A stretch of 64,000 bases of DNA from UJ101 sp965262705 (GCA_965262705.1 OZ253556.1:1674001-1738000); one strand, 5' to 3'. Positions 36,049-45,070 are shown, numbered from the stretch's first letter. Translations and numbers: made by a program. Notes: a model not told the origin generated them from the letters alone.

Positions 36049-36143
36049 ATTTAGACAAACTAAAAATTATTTTCATTTTATTTGGTTAGGTTAATTAAGT
36101 AATATAATTTTGCTAATTATACTTAGAATTAGTAAAAATAAAA
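36049..36143 (+). promoter_or_regulatory. Duplicate of the haem-receptor promoter region
   Basis: TTTG at 36081-36084 and TAATTTTG at 36105-36112, 20 bp apart, in a 95-bp segment with only a few differences from 22846-22940, including the CTAATT/AATTAG inverted repeat. It places the next gene under what is probably the same control as the receptor. Confidence 0.65.
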
Positions 36144-36150
36144 AGATTAA

Positions 36151-37818
36151 ATGAAATTAATGAATCAAAATGAACACAGCAAAAAATTACCTGTACTTCT
36201 GGCAATTTTTGCAATACTGCTCAACTTGTCTTTTCTCTCTTGTAAAGATGATGAGAGCCCTGAGGATATTACAATTGAAGTTCCTGATGAAGGGGTAGTT
36301 GAAAAAGCCGCTTTTGTAGACATTCCCGACCCTAACTTTAGGGCATATTTAAAGAAAACGATACCCAAGGCTTTTCCAAATGGAGGCAATAAAATAGACC
36401 CGCAGCATTCGATGGTAAAAGGATTGACAATCTTGGACGTAAAGGATAAAAGAATAAAGTCTCTATCGGGAATACAGTACTTTATCTCGCTAGAGGAGTT
36501 ATATTGCAGCAACAATGTATTGGATACCCTGGATTTGACCGGAAATACTGCATTAACTCGGCTGGATTGTTCTGAATCCAAGCTTAGGAAGCTAATCCTA
36601 GCCCATAATACCGTTTCAGTCAATATCCAACATAATCAGCTCAAGCATTTAGATGTAAGCCAGAATAAGGCGTTAAAAGAACTCGTTTGTTCTCACAACC
36701 AACTTACAGCACTCGATCTAAAAAATAATACAGCGCTAACCTCATTAACTTGCGATGATAACCAGCTCAAGCATTTAGATGTAAGCCAGAATAAGGCGTT
36801 AAAAAAACTCGTTTGTTCTCACAACCAACTTACAGCACTCAATCTAAAAAATAATACAGCGCTAACCTCATTAACTTGCTATGATAACCAGCTGGAAAAT
36901 TTAGACCTTAGAGGAATATCTCCTTCTGAAGGAAAAGCGATACCGAATCTATATATTATTGATGAAGTAGAATCACATAGAAAAGATGATAAAAGCATCA
37001 CGGCTTTAAAGACCATCAAAATAAACGATGCGTTTAAAAACGTGAGCAACTCGTTCCATGATCAGCTGAGCTATATCAAAGAGAAAAATCCAAAGGTCGT
37101 GATTTCTAACTATGATAAACAAGGAAACCCAATACTTGAGGATTATAACCCTTTAGCTGAAAAGCGTGAAACCAAAAGTTATACCTCCACGGGAATAGTA
37201 ATCAATACCCTATATGATTTCTTTGCCCCTTTAAACCGAGAACATATTACTGATTGGCAAAAACAAATCAGCCCAGACGATATAGACGGATGGACTAAAT
37301 TTGATTTCTCCACCGGAGAAAAAGTAGATGAAAACAGTCCCGATTGGGATGTTGCTTTCTCCGGACATTTTATAATCGTAAACGGAGGGGAAAAGACCGA
37401 GGGATTCAAGAAAGAGCCTGAGCGAACCGGGAAGGCTGCAGGGGCTATTTTAACTGATACGACTTTTGAAGAGGTAACCGATGTAAGCGAAGTGGAATGG
37501 AGGCAAGATACCGCTGAAGAGCATGCGATTGATGAAGATGTTATGTCTAAGGAGAAGGGGGTGTTTTCTTATAATTTTCCGAAGCATCTTGTTTACACCA
37601 TCAAAGATAGGGTGCTGGTATTTAGAACCTGTGAGGGAAAATATGCCAAAATGCAAATACTGAGTTATTATCAAGGTTTTAAAAAAGAAGAAGATATTCC
37701 AGTAAGAAGTTATGATTTTGGGTATTACACCTTTCAATATGCCTATAACCCCAGCGGAGATACAAACCTGGATACTTCAAAAGCATCAAAACAATTGATT
37801 AAACAAAAAGCCCTTTAG
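36151..37818 (+). CDS. Mosaic lipoprotein: LRR + HmuY-like domain
   Basis: A 555-residue lipoprotein; signal to lipobox LSC at about residue 31. No coiled-coil module. The cap IPDPNFRAYLKKTIPKAFPN leads into LRRs at about 95-255, including two near-identical tandem units (LKHLDVSQNKALKELVCSHN type; DNA repeat about 36640-36890). A HmuY-like domain follows at about 345-540: WTKFDFSTGEKVDENSPDWD, VAFSGHFIIVNGGEKTEGFK, EPERTGKAAGAIL, VLVFRTCEGKYAKMQILSYY, ending YNPSGDTNLDTS. The domain is close to that of the gene at 38368, with long runs of identical DNA. It is driven by the copied haem-receptor promoter. Confidence 0.82.
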   Translation: MKLMNQNEHSKKLPVLLAIFAILLNLSFLSCKDDESPEDITIEVPDEGVVEKAAFVDIPDPNFRAYLKKTIPKAFPNGGNKIDPQHSMVKGLTILDVKDKRIKSLSGIQYFISLEELYCSNNVLDTLDLTGNTALTRLDCSESKLRKLILAHNTVSVNIQHNQLKHLDVSQNKALKELVCSHNQLTALDLKNNTALTSLTCDDNQLKHLDVSQNKALKKLVCSHNQLTALNLKNNTALTSLTCYDNQLENLDLRGISPSEGKAIPNLYIIDEVESHRKDDKSITALKTIKINDAFKNVSNSFHDQLSYIKEKNPKVVISNYDKQGNPILEDYNPLAEKRETKSYTSTGIVINTLYDFFAPLNREHITDWQKQISPDDIDGWTKFDFSTGEKVDENSPDWDVAFSGHFIIVNGGEKTEGFKKEPERTGKAAGAILTDTTFEEVTDVSEVEWRQDTAEEHAIDEDVMSKEKGVFSYNFPKHLVYTIKDRVLVFRTCEGKYAKMQILSYYQGFKKEEDIPVRSYDFGYYTFQYAYNPSGDTNLDTSKASKQLIKQKAL

Positions 37819-37854
37819 CTTCGCTGACTTACAGTTCAGCGGCTAAAGGGCTTT
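37807..37854 (+). terminator. Terminator hairpin overlapping the stop codon
   Basis: A 13-bp stem AAAGCCCTTTAGC/GCTAAAGGGCTTT, extended inside by CGCTGA/TCAGCG. The TAG stop of the lipoprotein gene lies within the left arm. Confidence 0.8.
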
Positions 37855-37889
37855 ATTATATAAATGTATAACCAAAAAACAAAATTATT

Positions 37890-38090
37890 ATGAACTCACA
37901 AGTAATCCAATCAAAAACAAAATGTAATCACAAATATAAATTAATCATAAATAACCTATTAAACGCAATTAAAATGAACAAATTAACATTTAAACGCTTA
38001 ATATTATTCGCCCTGCCCTTGCTCGGCTTTTTAACTAACTGTGAACAAGACAAAGAGAAAATGTATAACCAAAAAACAAAATTATTATGA
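37890..38090 (+). CDS. Leader-only lipoprotein minigene, copy 1
   Basis: A 66-codon frame; the functional start is probably ATG 37974, giving 38 residues: a complete signal peptide with lipobox LTNC and a short tail CEQDKEKMYNQKTKLL. Processing would leave a lipidated peptide of 16 residues. The stop overlaps the start of the next copy (ATGA). Whether it is expressed is unknown; it may only be duplication debris. Confidence 0.35.
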   Translation: MNSQVIQSKTKCNHKYKLIINNLLNAIKMNKLTFKRLILFALPLLGFLTNCEQDKEKMYNQKTKLL

Positions 38091-38287
38091 ACTCACAAGT
38101 AATTCAATCAAAAACAAAATGTAATCACAAATATAAATTAATCATAAATAACCTATTAAACGCAATTAAAATGAACAAATTAACATTTAAACGCTTAATA
38201 TTATTCGCCCTGCCCTTGCTCGGCTTTTTAACTAACTGTGAACAAGACAAAGAGAAAATGTATAACCAAAAAACAAAATTATTATGA
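38087..38287 (+). CDS. Leader-only lipoprotein minigene, copy 2
   Basis: Encodes the same 66 residues as copy 1, with the inner start at 38171 and an ATGA overlap with the third unit at 38284. It is the middle member of the tandem leader array. Confidence 0.35.
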   Translation: MNSQVIQSKTKCNHKYKLIINNLLNAIKMNKLTFKRLILFALPLLGFLTNCEQDKEKMYNQKTKLL

Positions 38288-38367
38288 ACTCACAAGTAAT
38301 TCAATCAAAAACAAAATGTAATCACAAATATAAATTAATCATAAATAACCTATTAAACGCAATTAAA

Positions 38368-40389
38368 ATGAACAAATTAAAATTTAAAATCTTAATGTTA
38401 TTTGCCCTGCCCTTGCTCGGCTTTTTGACTAACTGCGAACAAGACCAAAGAGATCCGTCTCGTGTGCATCATGTTCAAAAAGTAAGTTTAAACGCGTCAT
38501 CTACTCATGCTGGTGATGCTTTTGAAGAGGGCACACGTGTAAAGCTGACGATTTATGAAGGAGAGTCAGGAACAACAACCATTGCAAAGTCTTATTCAGA
38601 AGGGGGTACAGAGGGACAAGAGATTAGCAATGCTGAATTTACATTCGATGAAAATAGAACCATTGACCTTTATCTTGAAGACGGAAAAAAATACCATATA
38701 ACGCAATTTGATGTTTTAGAGGGAGATACTGGTGATGAAATTGAATATCAATTGGCTCAAGAAGATATACCTATTGATTTATCGAGTCCTGATGCTGATT
38801 TGAGTATAAAGGTTCTTTTACAAGAATATACTGCAAAAGTTGAACCGGGTCCAGAGGAGGGGCCTGCTAAAAAGCACATTAGTTTTAACTCTGAATACGT
38901 TACGGATAATAAATACTCCTTCCAGATTTTGTTTAAAATTAAAGACGATAGCGAAACAGAAGTACCTTTAGCTATTGATAAGGATACAAAAAATAACTAT
39001 GATTTTAAGGTAAAATTAAAAGTTAATGACGGTAAAGAGGTTTTACATTTAGGAGAGGATTATAATATTTTTAATGTGGTTGAAGATACAGATAGCAAAA
39101 CATACCAATCAATAAAGATTACACTTCCTAATACCTATGAGCATTATATTAATGAGGCGAGCGATAAATTCTTTTTAGAGGTAACTGATGTCAATAAAAA
39201 AGTAGAAGATAAAACATATTATGATGTTTCTAATGAGTTGAAAGGAGGAACTGATAATAAAGTAACGGTACATTTAGAAAAAGCAAAAAAAGAAGATAAT
39301 GCAAAAGCTGAACCATGTGGTAATCTAAAGGGTTCTAAGCCTTTAGTCACAGATAATAAATACTCCTTCCAGATTTCGTTTAAAATTAAGAACGATAGCG
39401 GAACAGAAGAAGAGTTACTTATTGATAAGAATACAAAAAACGACTACCATTTTAACGTAAAATTACATCTGTATGATGATGAAGGTCATAAGATGGATCT
39501 TGAGGGTACTAAGTATAAGGAGGAAGAGATTTTAAAGTTAGGAGGAGAGGATTATAATATTTTTGATGTGGTTAAAGATACAGATAACGAAACATACCCA
39601 TCGATAAAGATTACACTTCCTAATCCCTATGAGCATTATATTAAGGATAATCGTAAATTCTATTTAGAGGTTGACGCTGGTAAAAAAGTAGAAGATAGAG
39701 GATATCATGATGTTTCCAGTGCTTTGAAAGGAGGAACGGAGGATAAAGTAACGGTAACTTTAAGAAAAAGAAAAAGAAAAAGAACCACCTCCAAGGGAAT
39801 AGTAATCAATCCTATATATAATTTCTATGCCCCTTTAAACCGAGAACATATGGATGTTTGGGAAAAACAAATCAGCCCAGACGACATAGACGGATGGACT
39901 AAATTTGATTTCTCCACCGGAGAAAAAGTAGATGAAAACAGCCCCGATTGGGATGTTGCTTTCTCCGGACATTTTATAATCGTAAACGGAGGGGAAAAGA
40001 CCGAGGGATTCAAGAAAGAGCCTGAGCGAACCGGGAAGGCTGCAGGGGCTATTTTAACTGATACGACTTTTGAAGAGGTAACCGATGTAAGCAAAGTGGA
40101 ATGGAAGCAAGATAATGCTACAAAGCATGCGATTGATGAAGATATTATGTCTAATCGGAAGGGGATGTTTTGGTATGATTTTCCGGTGCATCTTGTTTAC
40201 ACCATCAAAGATAGGGTGCTAGTCTTCAGAACCCGTGATGAAAAATATGTCAAAATGCAAGTATGGAGTTATTATAAATATTATGCAGAACAAGAAAATA
40301 TTCCAGTAAGAAGTTTTGATTTTGGGTATCACACCTTTCAATATGCCTATAACCCCAGCGGAGATACAAACCTGAATACTTCAGAATAA
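38368..40389 (+). CDS. Mosaic lipoprotein: beta repeats + HmuY-like domain
   Basis: Start chosen at 38368, where the type-B leader MNKLKFKILMLFALPLLGFL begins; an ATG at 38284 only adds duplicated flank. The product has 673 residues. After the lipobox comes a beta-rich domain (RVKLTIYEGESGTTTIAKSY, YLEDGKKYHITQFDVLEGDT), two copies of another beta repeat (NKYSFQILFKIKDDSETEVP and NKYSFQISFKIKNDSGTEEE, each ending in DxSxxLKGGTxxKVTV), a Lys/Arg run, and a C-terminal HmuY-like domain (FDFSTGEKVDENSPDWDVAF). No LRR. The first domain is shared almost exactly with the gene at 41464. Confidence 0.8.
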   Translation: MNKLKFKILMLFALPLLGFLTNCEQDQRDPSRVHHVQKVSLNASSTHAGDAFEEGTRVKLTIYEGESGTTTIAKSYSEGGTEGQEISNAEFTFDENRTIDLYLEDGKKYHITQFDVLEGDTGDEIEYQLAQEDIPIDLSSPDADLSIKVLLQEYTAKVEPGPEEGPAKKHISFNSEYVTDNKYSFQILFKIKDDSETEVPLAIDKDTKNNYDFKVKLKVNDGKEVLHLGEDYNIFNVVEDTDSKTYQSIKITLPNTYEHYINEASDKFFLEVTDVNKKVEDKTYYDVSNELKGGTDNKVTVHLEKAKKEDNAKAEPCGNLKGSKPLVTDNKYSFQISFKIKNDSGTEEELLIDKNTKNDYHFNVKLHLYDDEGHKMDLEGTKYKEEEILKLGGEDYNIFDVVKDTDNETYPSIKITLPNPYEHYIKDNRKFYLEVDAGKKVEDRGYHDVSSALKGGTEDKVTVTLRKRKRKRTTSKGIVINPIYNFYAPLNREHMDVWEKQISPDDIDGWTKFDFSTGEKVDENSPDWDVAFSGHFIIVNGGEKTEGFKKEPERTGKAAGAILTDTTFEEVTDVSKVEWKQDNATKHAIDEDIMSNRKGMFWYDFPVHLVYTIKDRVLVFRTRDEKYVKMQVWSYYKYYAEQENIPVRSFDFGYHTFQYAYNPSGDTNLNTSE

Positions 40390-40412
40390 TTAAAATAATC
40401 GATTAAACAAAG

Positions 40413-40438
40413 AGCCCTTTAGCTAAGGCTAAAGGGTT
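40413..40438 (+). terminator. Terminator hairpin
   Basis: AGCCCTTTAGC/GCTAAAGGGTT with a 4-base loop, about 23 bp after the mosaic lipoprotein stop, of the same sequence type as the hairpin at 37807. Confidence 0.6.
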
Positions 40439-40470
40439 CATAAATATATAATCTATAAAACCTTAATAAA

Positions 40471-41178
40471 ATGAGCTTAAAGTATGCTTTATTAGAGAAT
40501 CTATTAACGCCCTCTCCCGATGATTATACGGCACAGGTGCAGGAAGTAAAAAGCCATGATATGAACAGCATTATGGAAAAGATGCTCCAAAAAGGAAGTA
40601 CGATCACCAAGACGGATACACTGGCGGTGCTCAATGCCTTTTTTGAAGTGATTGAAGAGGTTACCCGTCAGGGGGAAACCGTAAGCTTTGATGAATTTAG
40701 AACCCATTTTTCTATCTCGGGCGTATTTAAAGGCGCTGCCGACCATTTTGACGCAGATCGGCATACCGTGCATCTGAAGCTGCATGCCGGTAAACGCCTC
40801 AAAGAGGTGCTAAGCGATTTGAGCCTTGAAAAAGTAACCACTGAAAAAGCCCTGCCTCATGTATTGGAAGTAAAAGACAGCATTACCGGGAGTACGAATC
40901 AAAATATTACCTCTGCCGGGGTGATAGAAATCATAGGCAGCCGGATAAAAATAGCAGGCGAAGACTTAGACAAGGGCGTATATTTTGAAGACAGCCAAGG
41001 CAAAACTTACAAAGTACAAACACTGATTGAAAACAAACCGGCAAGGCTGGTAGTACTTGTCCCCAGTCTTGAGAAGGGGACCTATTTGCTGAGCATAAAA
41101 ACGCAGTATAGCGGCGGAGGGACTTTCGTAAAACAAGCCCGTATAGGCACCTTTGAACATCCTTTGAATGTAGTTTAA
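40471..41178 (+). CDS. HU-like DNA-binding protein with C-terminal DUF4469-type domain
   Basis: A 235-residue cytosolic protein. The N-terminal half (MSLKYALLENLLTPSPDDYT, ITKTDTLAVLNAFFEVIEEV, HLKLHAGKRLKEVLSDLSLE) is the HU/IHF-like fold typical of Bacteroidota DNA-binding domain proteins. The C-terminal half (EIIGSRIKIAGEDLDKGVYF, RLVVLVPSLEKGTYLLSIKT, GTFVKQARIGTFEHPLNVV) is an Ig-like domain of the DUF4469 type. Members are common and their cell role is not established; nucleoid or recombination functions have been supposed. It is the only non-lipoprotein in the array between the haem receptor and 45033. Confidence 0.75.
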   Translation: MSLKYALLENLLTPSPDDYTAQVQEVKSHDMNSIMEKMLQKGSTITKTDTLAVLNAFFEVIEEVTRQGETVSFDEFRTHFSISGVFKGAADHFDADRHTVHLKLHAGKRLKEVLSDLSLEKVTTEKALPHVLEVKDSITGSTNQNITSAGVIEIIGSRIKIAGEDLDKGVYFEDSQGKTYKVQTLIENKPARLVVLVPSLEKGTYLLSIKTQYSGGGTFVKQARIGTFEHPLNVV

Positions 41179-41189
41179 CCTCTAAGCGC

Positions 41190-41283
41190 AGGCTTCCCTA
41201 AGGTCAGGAAGGAGGCTTCCAACCCATCGGGAGGGATGCCTCCAAGCCTTAAAGGGTTAGCACTCCCTGCATTCGGGAAGCCT
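41190..41283. repeat. 94-bp repeat with AGGCTTCCC inverted ends, copy 1
   Basis: Begins AGGCTTCCC and ends GGGAAGCCT. A second copy of equal length lies in inverse orientation at 61208-61301 and shares the inner hairpin-forming parts (GGAGGCTTCCAACCC, GGCATGCCTCC-like). It follows directly after the HU-like gene and could act as a terminator. Confidence 0.7.
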
Positions 41284-41325
41284 GCTATATAGAGAATGAA
41301 TAACAATAAATAAAACAACAGAGAC

Positions 41326-41425
41326 CTTTAGCTTTGCTGATCCGCAATTAATTTTTATCGCACGTTGCATCTTTTGCTAAAGTGCTTTTTGCAATTGTAA
41401 GTCAGCACTAGCTAAAGGGCTTTAT
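41326..41425 (+). terminator. Terminator-like stem enclosing a MITE remnant
   Basis: CCTTTAGC and GCTAAAGGGC arms, as in the hairpins at 37807 and 40413, are separated by a right-hand MITE fragment (ATTTTTATCGCACGTTGC, GTGCTTTTTGCAA). The element appears to have entered a terminator hairpin. Confidence 0.45.
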
Positions 41426-41463
41426 TTATTATATAAATGTATAACCAAAAAACAAAATTTAAA

Positions 41464-44400
41464 ATGAACAAATTAACATTTAAACGCTTAATATTATTTG
41501 CCCTGCCCTTGCTCGGTTTTTTAACTAACTGCGAACAAGACCAAAAAAGTTCGCCTTTTCCTAACGTTCAAAAAGTAAGTTTAGCAGCATCTACTAATGC
41601 TGGTAATGCTTTTGAAGAGAATACACGTGTAAAGTTGACGATTTACGAAGGAGAGTCAGGAACAACAACCATTGCAAAGTCTTATTCAGAAGGGGGTACA
41701 GAGGGACAAGAGATTAGCGATGCTGAATTTACATTCGATGAAAAGAGAACCATTGACCTTTATCTTGAAGACGGAAAAAAATACCATATAACGCAATTTG
41801 ATGTCTTAGAGGGGGATACTGGTGATGAAATTGAATATGAATTGGCTCAAGAAGATATACTTATTGATTTAGCTAGTCCTGATGCTGATTTGAGTATAAC
41901 GGTTCTTTTACAAGAATATACTGCAAAAGCTAGGCCGGGGGGTTCGGTTCAGACGACGGATCTGCCAAAGACTACAGCTACGAAGCAAATTAGTCTTACG
42001 CCTCAATACGTTAAGGGTAATAAATATTCGTTCAAGATTTCGTTTAAAATTAAGAACGATAGCGGAACAGAAGAAGAGTTATTTATTGATAAGAATACAA
42101 AAAATAAGTATCATTTTAACGTAAAATTAAAAGTTAATAACGACGGTAAAGAGGTTTTACATTTAAAAGAGGATAATATTTTTAATGTGGTTGAAGATAC
42201 GGATAAAAAAACATACCCGTTTATAGAGATTACACTTCCTAATACCTATGAGCATTATATGAAGGAAGGCGATAAATTCTTTTTAGCGGTAATGGATGGG
42301 GGTGATAATAAAAAAGTAGAAGATAAAGGATATTATGATGTTTCTGATGAATTGAAAGGAGGAACTGACGATAAAGTAATGGTACTTTTAGAAGAACACA
42401 AACAAACACTTGATGATTTAACCTCCGAGGGAGGAGTAACCACCATACGTAATCTTTATACCCCTATGAATGATTCGGATGATTGGGCAAAACAATTATC
42501 AGCTGGTGATATAAAATCTTACAACAAATTTGATTTTTCTACGGGGAAAAAAGTCGACCCAGACAGTCCCGATTGGGATATCGCCTTTGCCGGCACTTAT
42601 ATTATTGTCAATGGCGGGGAAAAGGACAAAGATTATATTAATATAGAACCCGAGCGAACCGGGAATGCTGCAGCCGCTATTTTATCTGATACCACTTTTG
42701 AAAAGGTAACCAATATAAACGAAGAGAAATTAAAACAAGACACTTCACATGAGCATGCCATTTCTGACGATCAAGCCAGTAATAAGAAGGGCTGGTGTTA
42801 TTACAATGCGGGAAAACATTTGATTCATCCGATAAAGGGGAGGATTCTCGTTTTTAGAACCCGTGATGAAAAGTATGTTAAAATGCAAATACTAAGCTTT
42901 TATAAGGATATAATAGACCAAGATGAAATCCCTGCAAAAAGCCATGATTTTAATTATTATACCTTTAAGTATGCCTATATAAATAAAGCAGAAACCATTG
43001 TTGAAGAAGGGAAAGCATGTGAATGCAAAATACCTGAGGTAGAAACGCCTAAGCGTCCTTCTATACAAGTTGTGGGGAATTTAATTGAAAACGGAGGATT
43101 TGAACAAGCAATAGAGGACGAGTGGACATTTTGTAATCAAAGCGCTTTTGAAGTTACGGATGCGGATGCACACAGCGGGGAAAAGAGTTTGCATTTTCAT
43201 AAACCAATAGATAATTGTTCAGCGAAAAGTAAAAAAATTAAATTATCTCCTGGACATTATCGCGCCTCATGTTATGCAAAAGGAAAAGGAATGGCAAGTA
43301 TTTCTATCGCGATAGCTTATAAAATAGGACCAAAATCTATGGGTAGTGCTATGTTAAAGAAAGAAGGAGAACAATATTATGGGTGGCAAGAATATACAAG
43401 AGAGATTAACGTTACGGCAAACGATAAAAATACATTATATGGTATTTCTTTAAAAGCAAGCATTAACGATGATACCTGGCCGATAAGTGTATATTTTGAT
43501 GATGTTGCTTTGGTACAGCTTACTAAAGTACATTTTACTGATCGGGTTCAAGTGGTGAATGAGAATACTACCTCTCCTATTAAAGTAGCCTTAGCATTGG
43601 ATTATCCGGCAGCACAAGATACCGAAGTTACCGTGTTTCTTGACGGAAATGACCCAGGCGTTTCGTTTGATAACGGCAGTACAAAATATCGTAAGGTAAC
43701 CTTTGCCAAAGGTGCTAGAGAGGCTTCTTTTATTGTAAACGTGGCCGATGACAAAATAAGTACCGGAGATAGAGAATATACCTTTACGCTAAGTAGCAAT
43801 GGGAAAAGTAATATTGTAGTCGATTCAAAAGATTTTATCTTACGAGTTAAAGACGATGAAAAAGCATTACCCGAAAAACTTGTATCTATCCCTGATGACA
43901 ATTTTAGAGCGTATTTGAAGGAGCAGCTGCCGCCAGCGGCTTTCCCCAGAGGAGGCAATAAAATGAATGTCAATCATACCAGTGTAATAACTAGGACAAA
44001 ACTTAACGTATCAAATACACTTAATAAAAGAGATATACATTCACTCGAAGGCGTTCAATATTTTACTCAGTTGACCTTTTTATGTTGCAATTCTAGTCAC
44101 CTAAAGAGCCTGGATGTAAGTAAAAATCTTAATTTAAGCACCCTATATTGTAATTCCAATGAACTTACGAAGTTGAATTTAATTCATAATAAAAAACTGT
44201 ACAATATTACGTGCTCTGGAAATCCCTTGACCTCTGTAAAAGTATTGGAATATACCTTGGGTAAAGAAAAGGTAAAAAAAGAACTAATTAAAGTAAAACA
44301 AAATATTCCTTCATTAATGATCTCTACTTATGATAGCAGCAGAAAGGTGGTTTGCAAGAATTATAATCCTTCTAATGATTCTTGCTTAGACACAAAAGAC

Positions 44401-45033
44401 CTAGGGAAGCAAGTTTCTAAGGGTGAACCTTCTACGACAGTGGGAGTAACAACTAAACAGGAACCCGCAACTGCTACTAAAGAGAAAGAAAGAAAAACTT
44501 TTTCACTAACCAATACGTCGCTTACGGCTACCGCCTATAAATATTTCAAAAAAGAAGAAAGAGAAGGGGTGGACATTCATTTTAACGACATTCAAACCAG
44601 CCCTTTGAAAAACCCCGCTGCGGATATAACAGAGGCTTTAAAGGGAATGACCTTTAAATTTAAAACGGCTATGCTGGATACGGGCGACAATGAGCGGAAT
44701 ACTAATATTATTAATTACTTTTTTAAAAAACTCACTGATACTGACTTTATTACGGGTACTTTCGGTACCTTTGACAAGGCTACTGGTAAAGGTACCATAA
44801 CGATTACCATGAACGGAGCTACGCATGATATGACTGTTAATTTTACCGAATTAGGAAATACTCTGTCCTTTACCGGAACAGTAAATACATGGGAATGGGG
44901 GAATAGCATCTTTAAGGCATTTAACTCTTTGAAACAAGCGTGCAAGCTTGTGCATACAAAAAGTGATCCACAGCATGCCAAAATCTGGCCCGATGTAGAT
45001 ATTAAAGGGAGTATTACTTTTTCCTCTGATTAA
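41464..45033 (+). CDS. Large mosaic surface lipoprotein (beta repeats, HmuY, CBM-like, Calx-beta, LRR, YceI-like)
   Basis: Start chosen at 41464 for the type-B leader (lipobox LTNC); an upstream in-frame ATG at 41437 is in copied flank. The product has 1,189 residues. Approximate order: beta domain shared with the gene at 38368 (25-160); one beta repeat (180-315); HmuY-like domain with FDFSTGKKVDPDSPDWDIAF (320-515); a carbohydrate-binding-like domain with NLIENGGFEQAIEDEW (530-685); a Calx-beta-like domain with VSFDNGSTKYRKVTFAKGAR (695-805); an LRR cap and few LRRs with IPDDNFRAYLKEQLPP (810-960); a linker; and a YceI-like domain with ITITMNGATHDMTVNFTELG (1010-1189). Such a collection suggests an adhesin or scavenger at the cell surface. 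Domain names are by pattern, not search. Confidence 0.78.
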   Translation: MNKLTFKRLILFALPLLGFLTNCEQDQKSSPFPNVQKVSLAASTNAGNAFEENTRVKLTIYEGESGTTTIAKSYSEGGTEGQEISDAEFTFDEKRTIDLYLEDGKKYHITQFDVLEGDTGDEIEYELAQEDILIDLASPDADLSITVLLQEYTAKARPGGSVQTTDLPKTTATKQISLTPQYVKGNKYSFKISFKIKNDSGTEEELFIDKNTKNKYHFNVKLKVNNDGKEVLHLKEDNIFNVVEDTDKKTYPFIEITLPNTYEHYMKEGDKFFLAVMDGGDNKKVEDKGYYDVSDELKGGTDDKVMVLLEEHKQTLDDLTSEGGVTTIRNLYTPMNDSDDWAKQLSAGDIKSYNKFDFSTGKKVDPDSPDWDIAFAGTYIIVNGGEKDKDYINIEPERTGNAAAAILSDTTFEKVTNINEEKLKQDTSHEHAISDDQASNKKGWCYYNAGKHLIHPIKGRILVFRTRDEKYVKMQILSFYKDIIDQDEIPAKSHDFNYYTFKYAYINKAETIVEEGKACECKIPEVETPKRPSIQVVGNLIENGGFEQAIEDEWTFCNQSAFEVTDADAHSGEKSLHFHKPIDNCSAKSKKIKLSPGHYRASCYAKGKGMASISIAIAYKIGPKSMGSAMLKKEGEQYYGWQEYTREINVTANDKNTLYGISLKASINDDTWPISVYFDDVALVQLTKVHFTDRVQVVNENTTSPIKVALALDYPAAQDTEVTVFLDGNDPGVSFDNGSTKYRKVTFAKGAREASFIVNVADDKISTGDREYTFTLSSNGKSNIVVDSKDFILRVKDDEKALPEKLVSIPDDNFRAYLKEQLPPAAFPRGGNKMNVNHTSVITRTKLNVSNTLNKRDIHSLEGVQYFTQLTFLCCNSSHLKSLDVSKNLNLSTLYCNSNELTKLNLIHNKKLYNITCSGNPLTSVKVLEYTLGKEKVKKELIKVKQNIPSLMISTYDSSRKVVCKNYNPSNDSCLDTKDLGKQVSKGEPSTTVGVTTKQEPATATKEKERKTFSLTNTSLTATAYKYFKKEEREGVDIHFNDIQTSPLKNPAADITEALKGMTFKFKTAMLDTGDNERNTNIINYFFKKLTDTDFITGTFGTFDKATGKGTITITMNGATHDMTVNFTELGNTLSFTGTVNTWEWGNSIFKAFNSLKQACKLVHTKSDPQHAKIWPDVDIKGSITFSSD

Positions 45034-45070
45034 AAGGAATTGCAGCTAATCAATCCATATAATGAACCTC

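Larger units (their letters stand above)
37864..38440 (+). repeat. 197-bp leader unit in three tandem copies
   Basis: Units start at 37864, 38061 and 38258 (ATGTATAACCAAAAAAC...). Each carries a 5' flank, a type-B lipoprotein leader (MNKLTFKRLILFALPLLGFL, lipobox TNC) and a few following codons. Only the third is attached to a full gene. The unit is not a multiple of three, and the first two end in a stop shortly after the lipobox. The same flank recurs at 41437. Confidence 0.85.
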
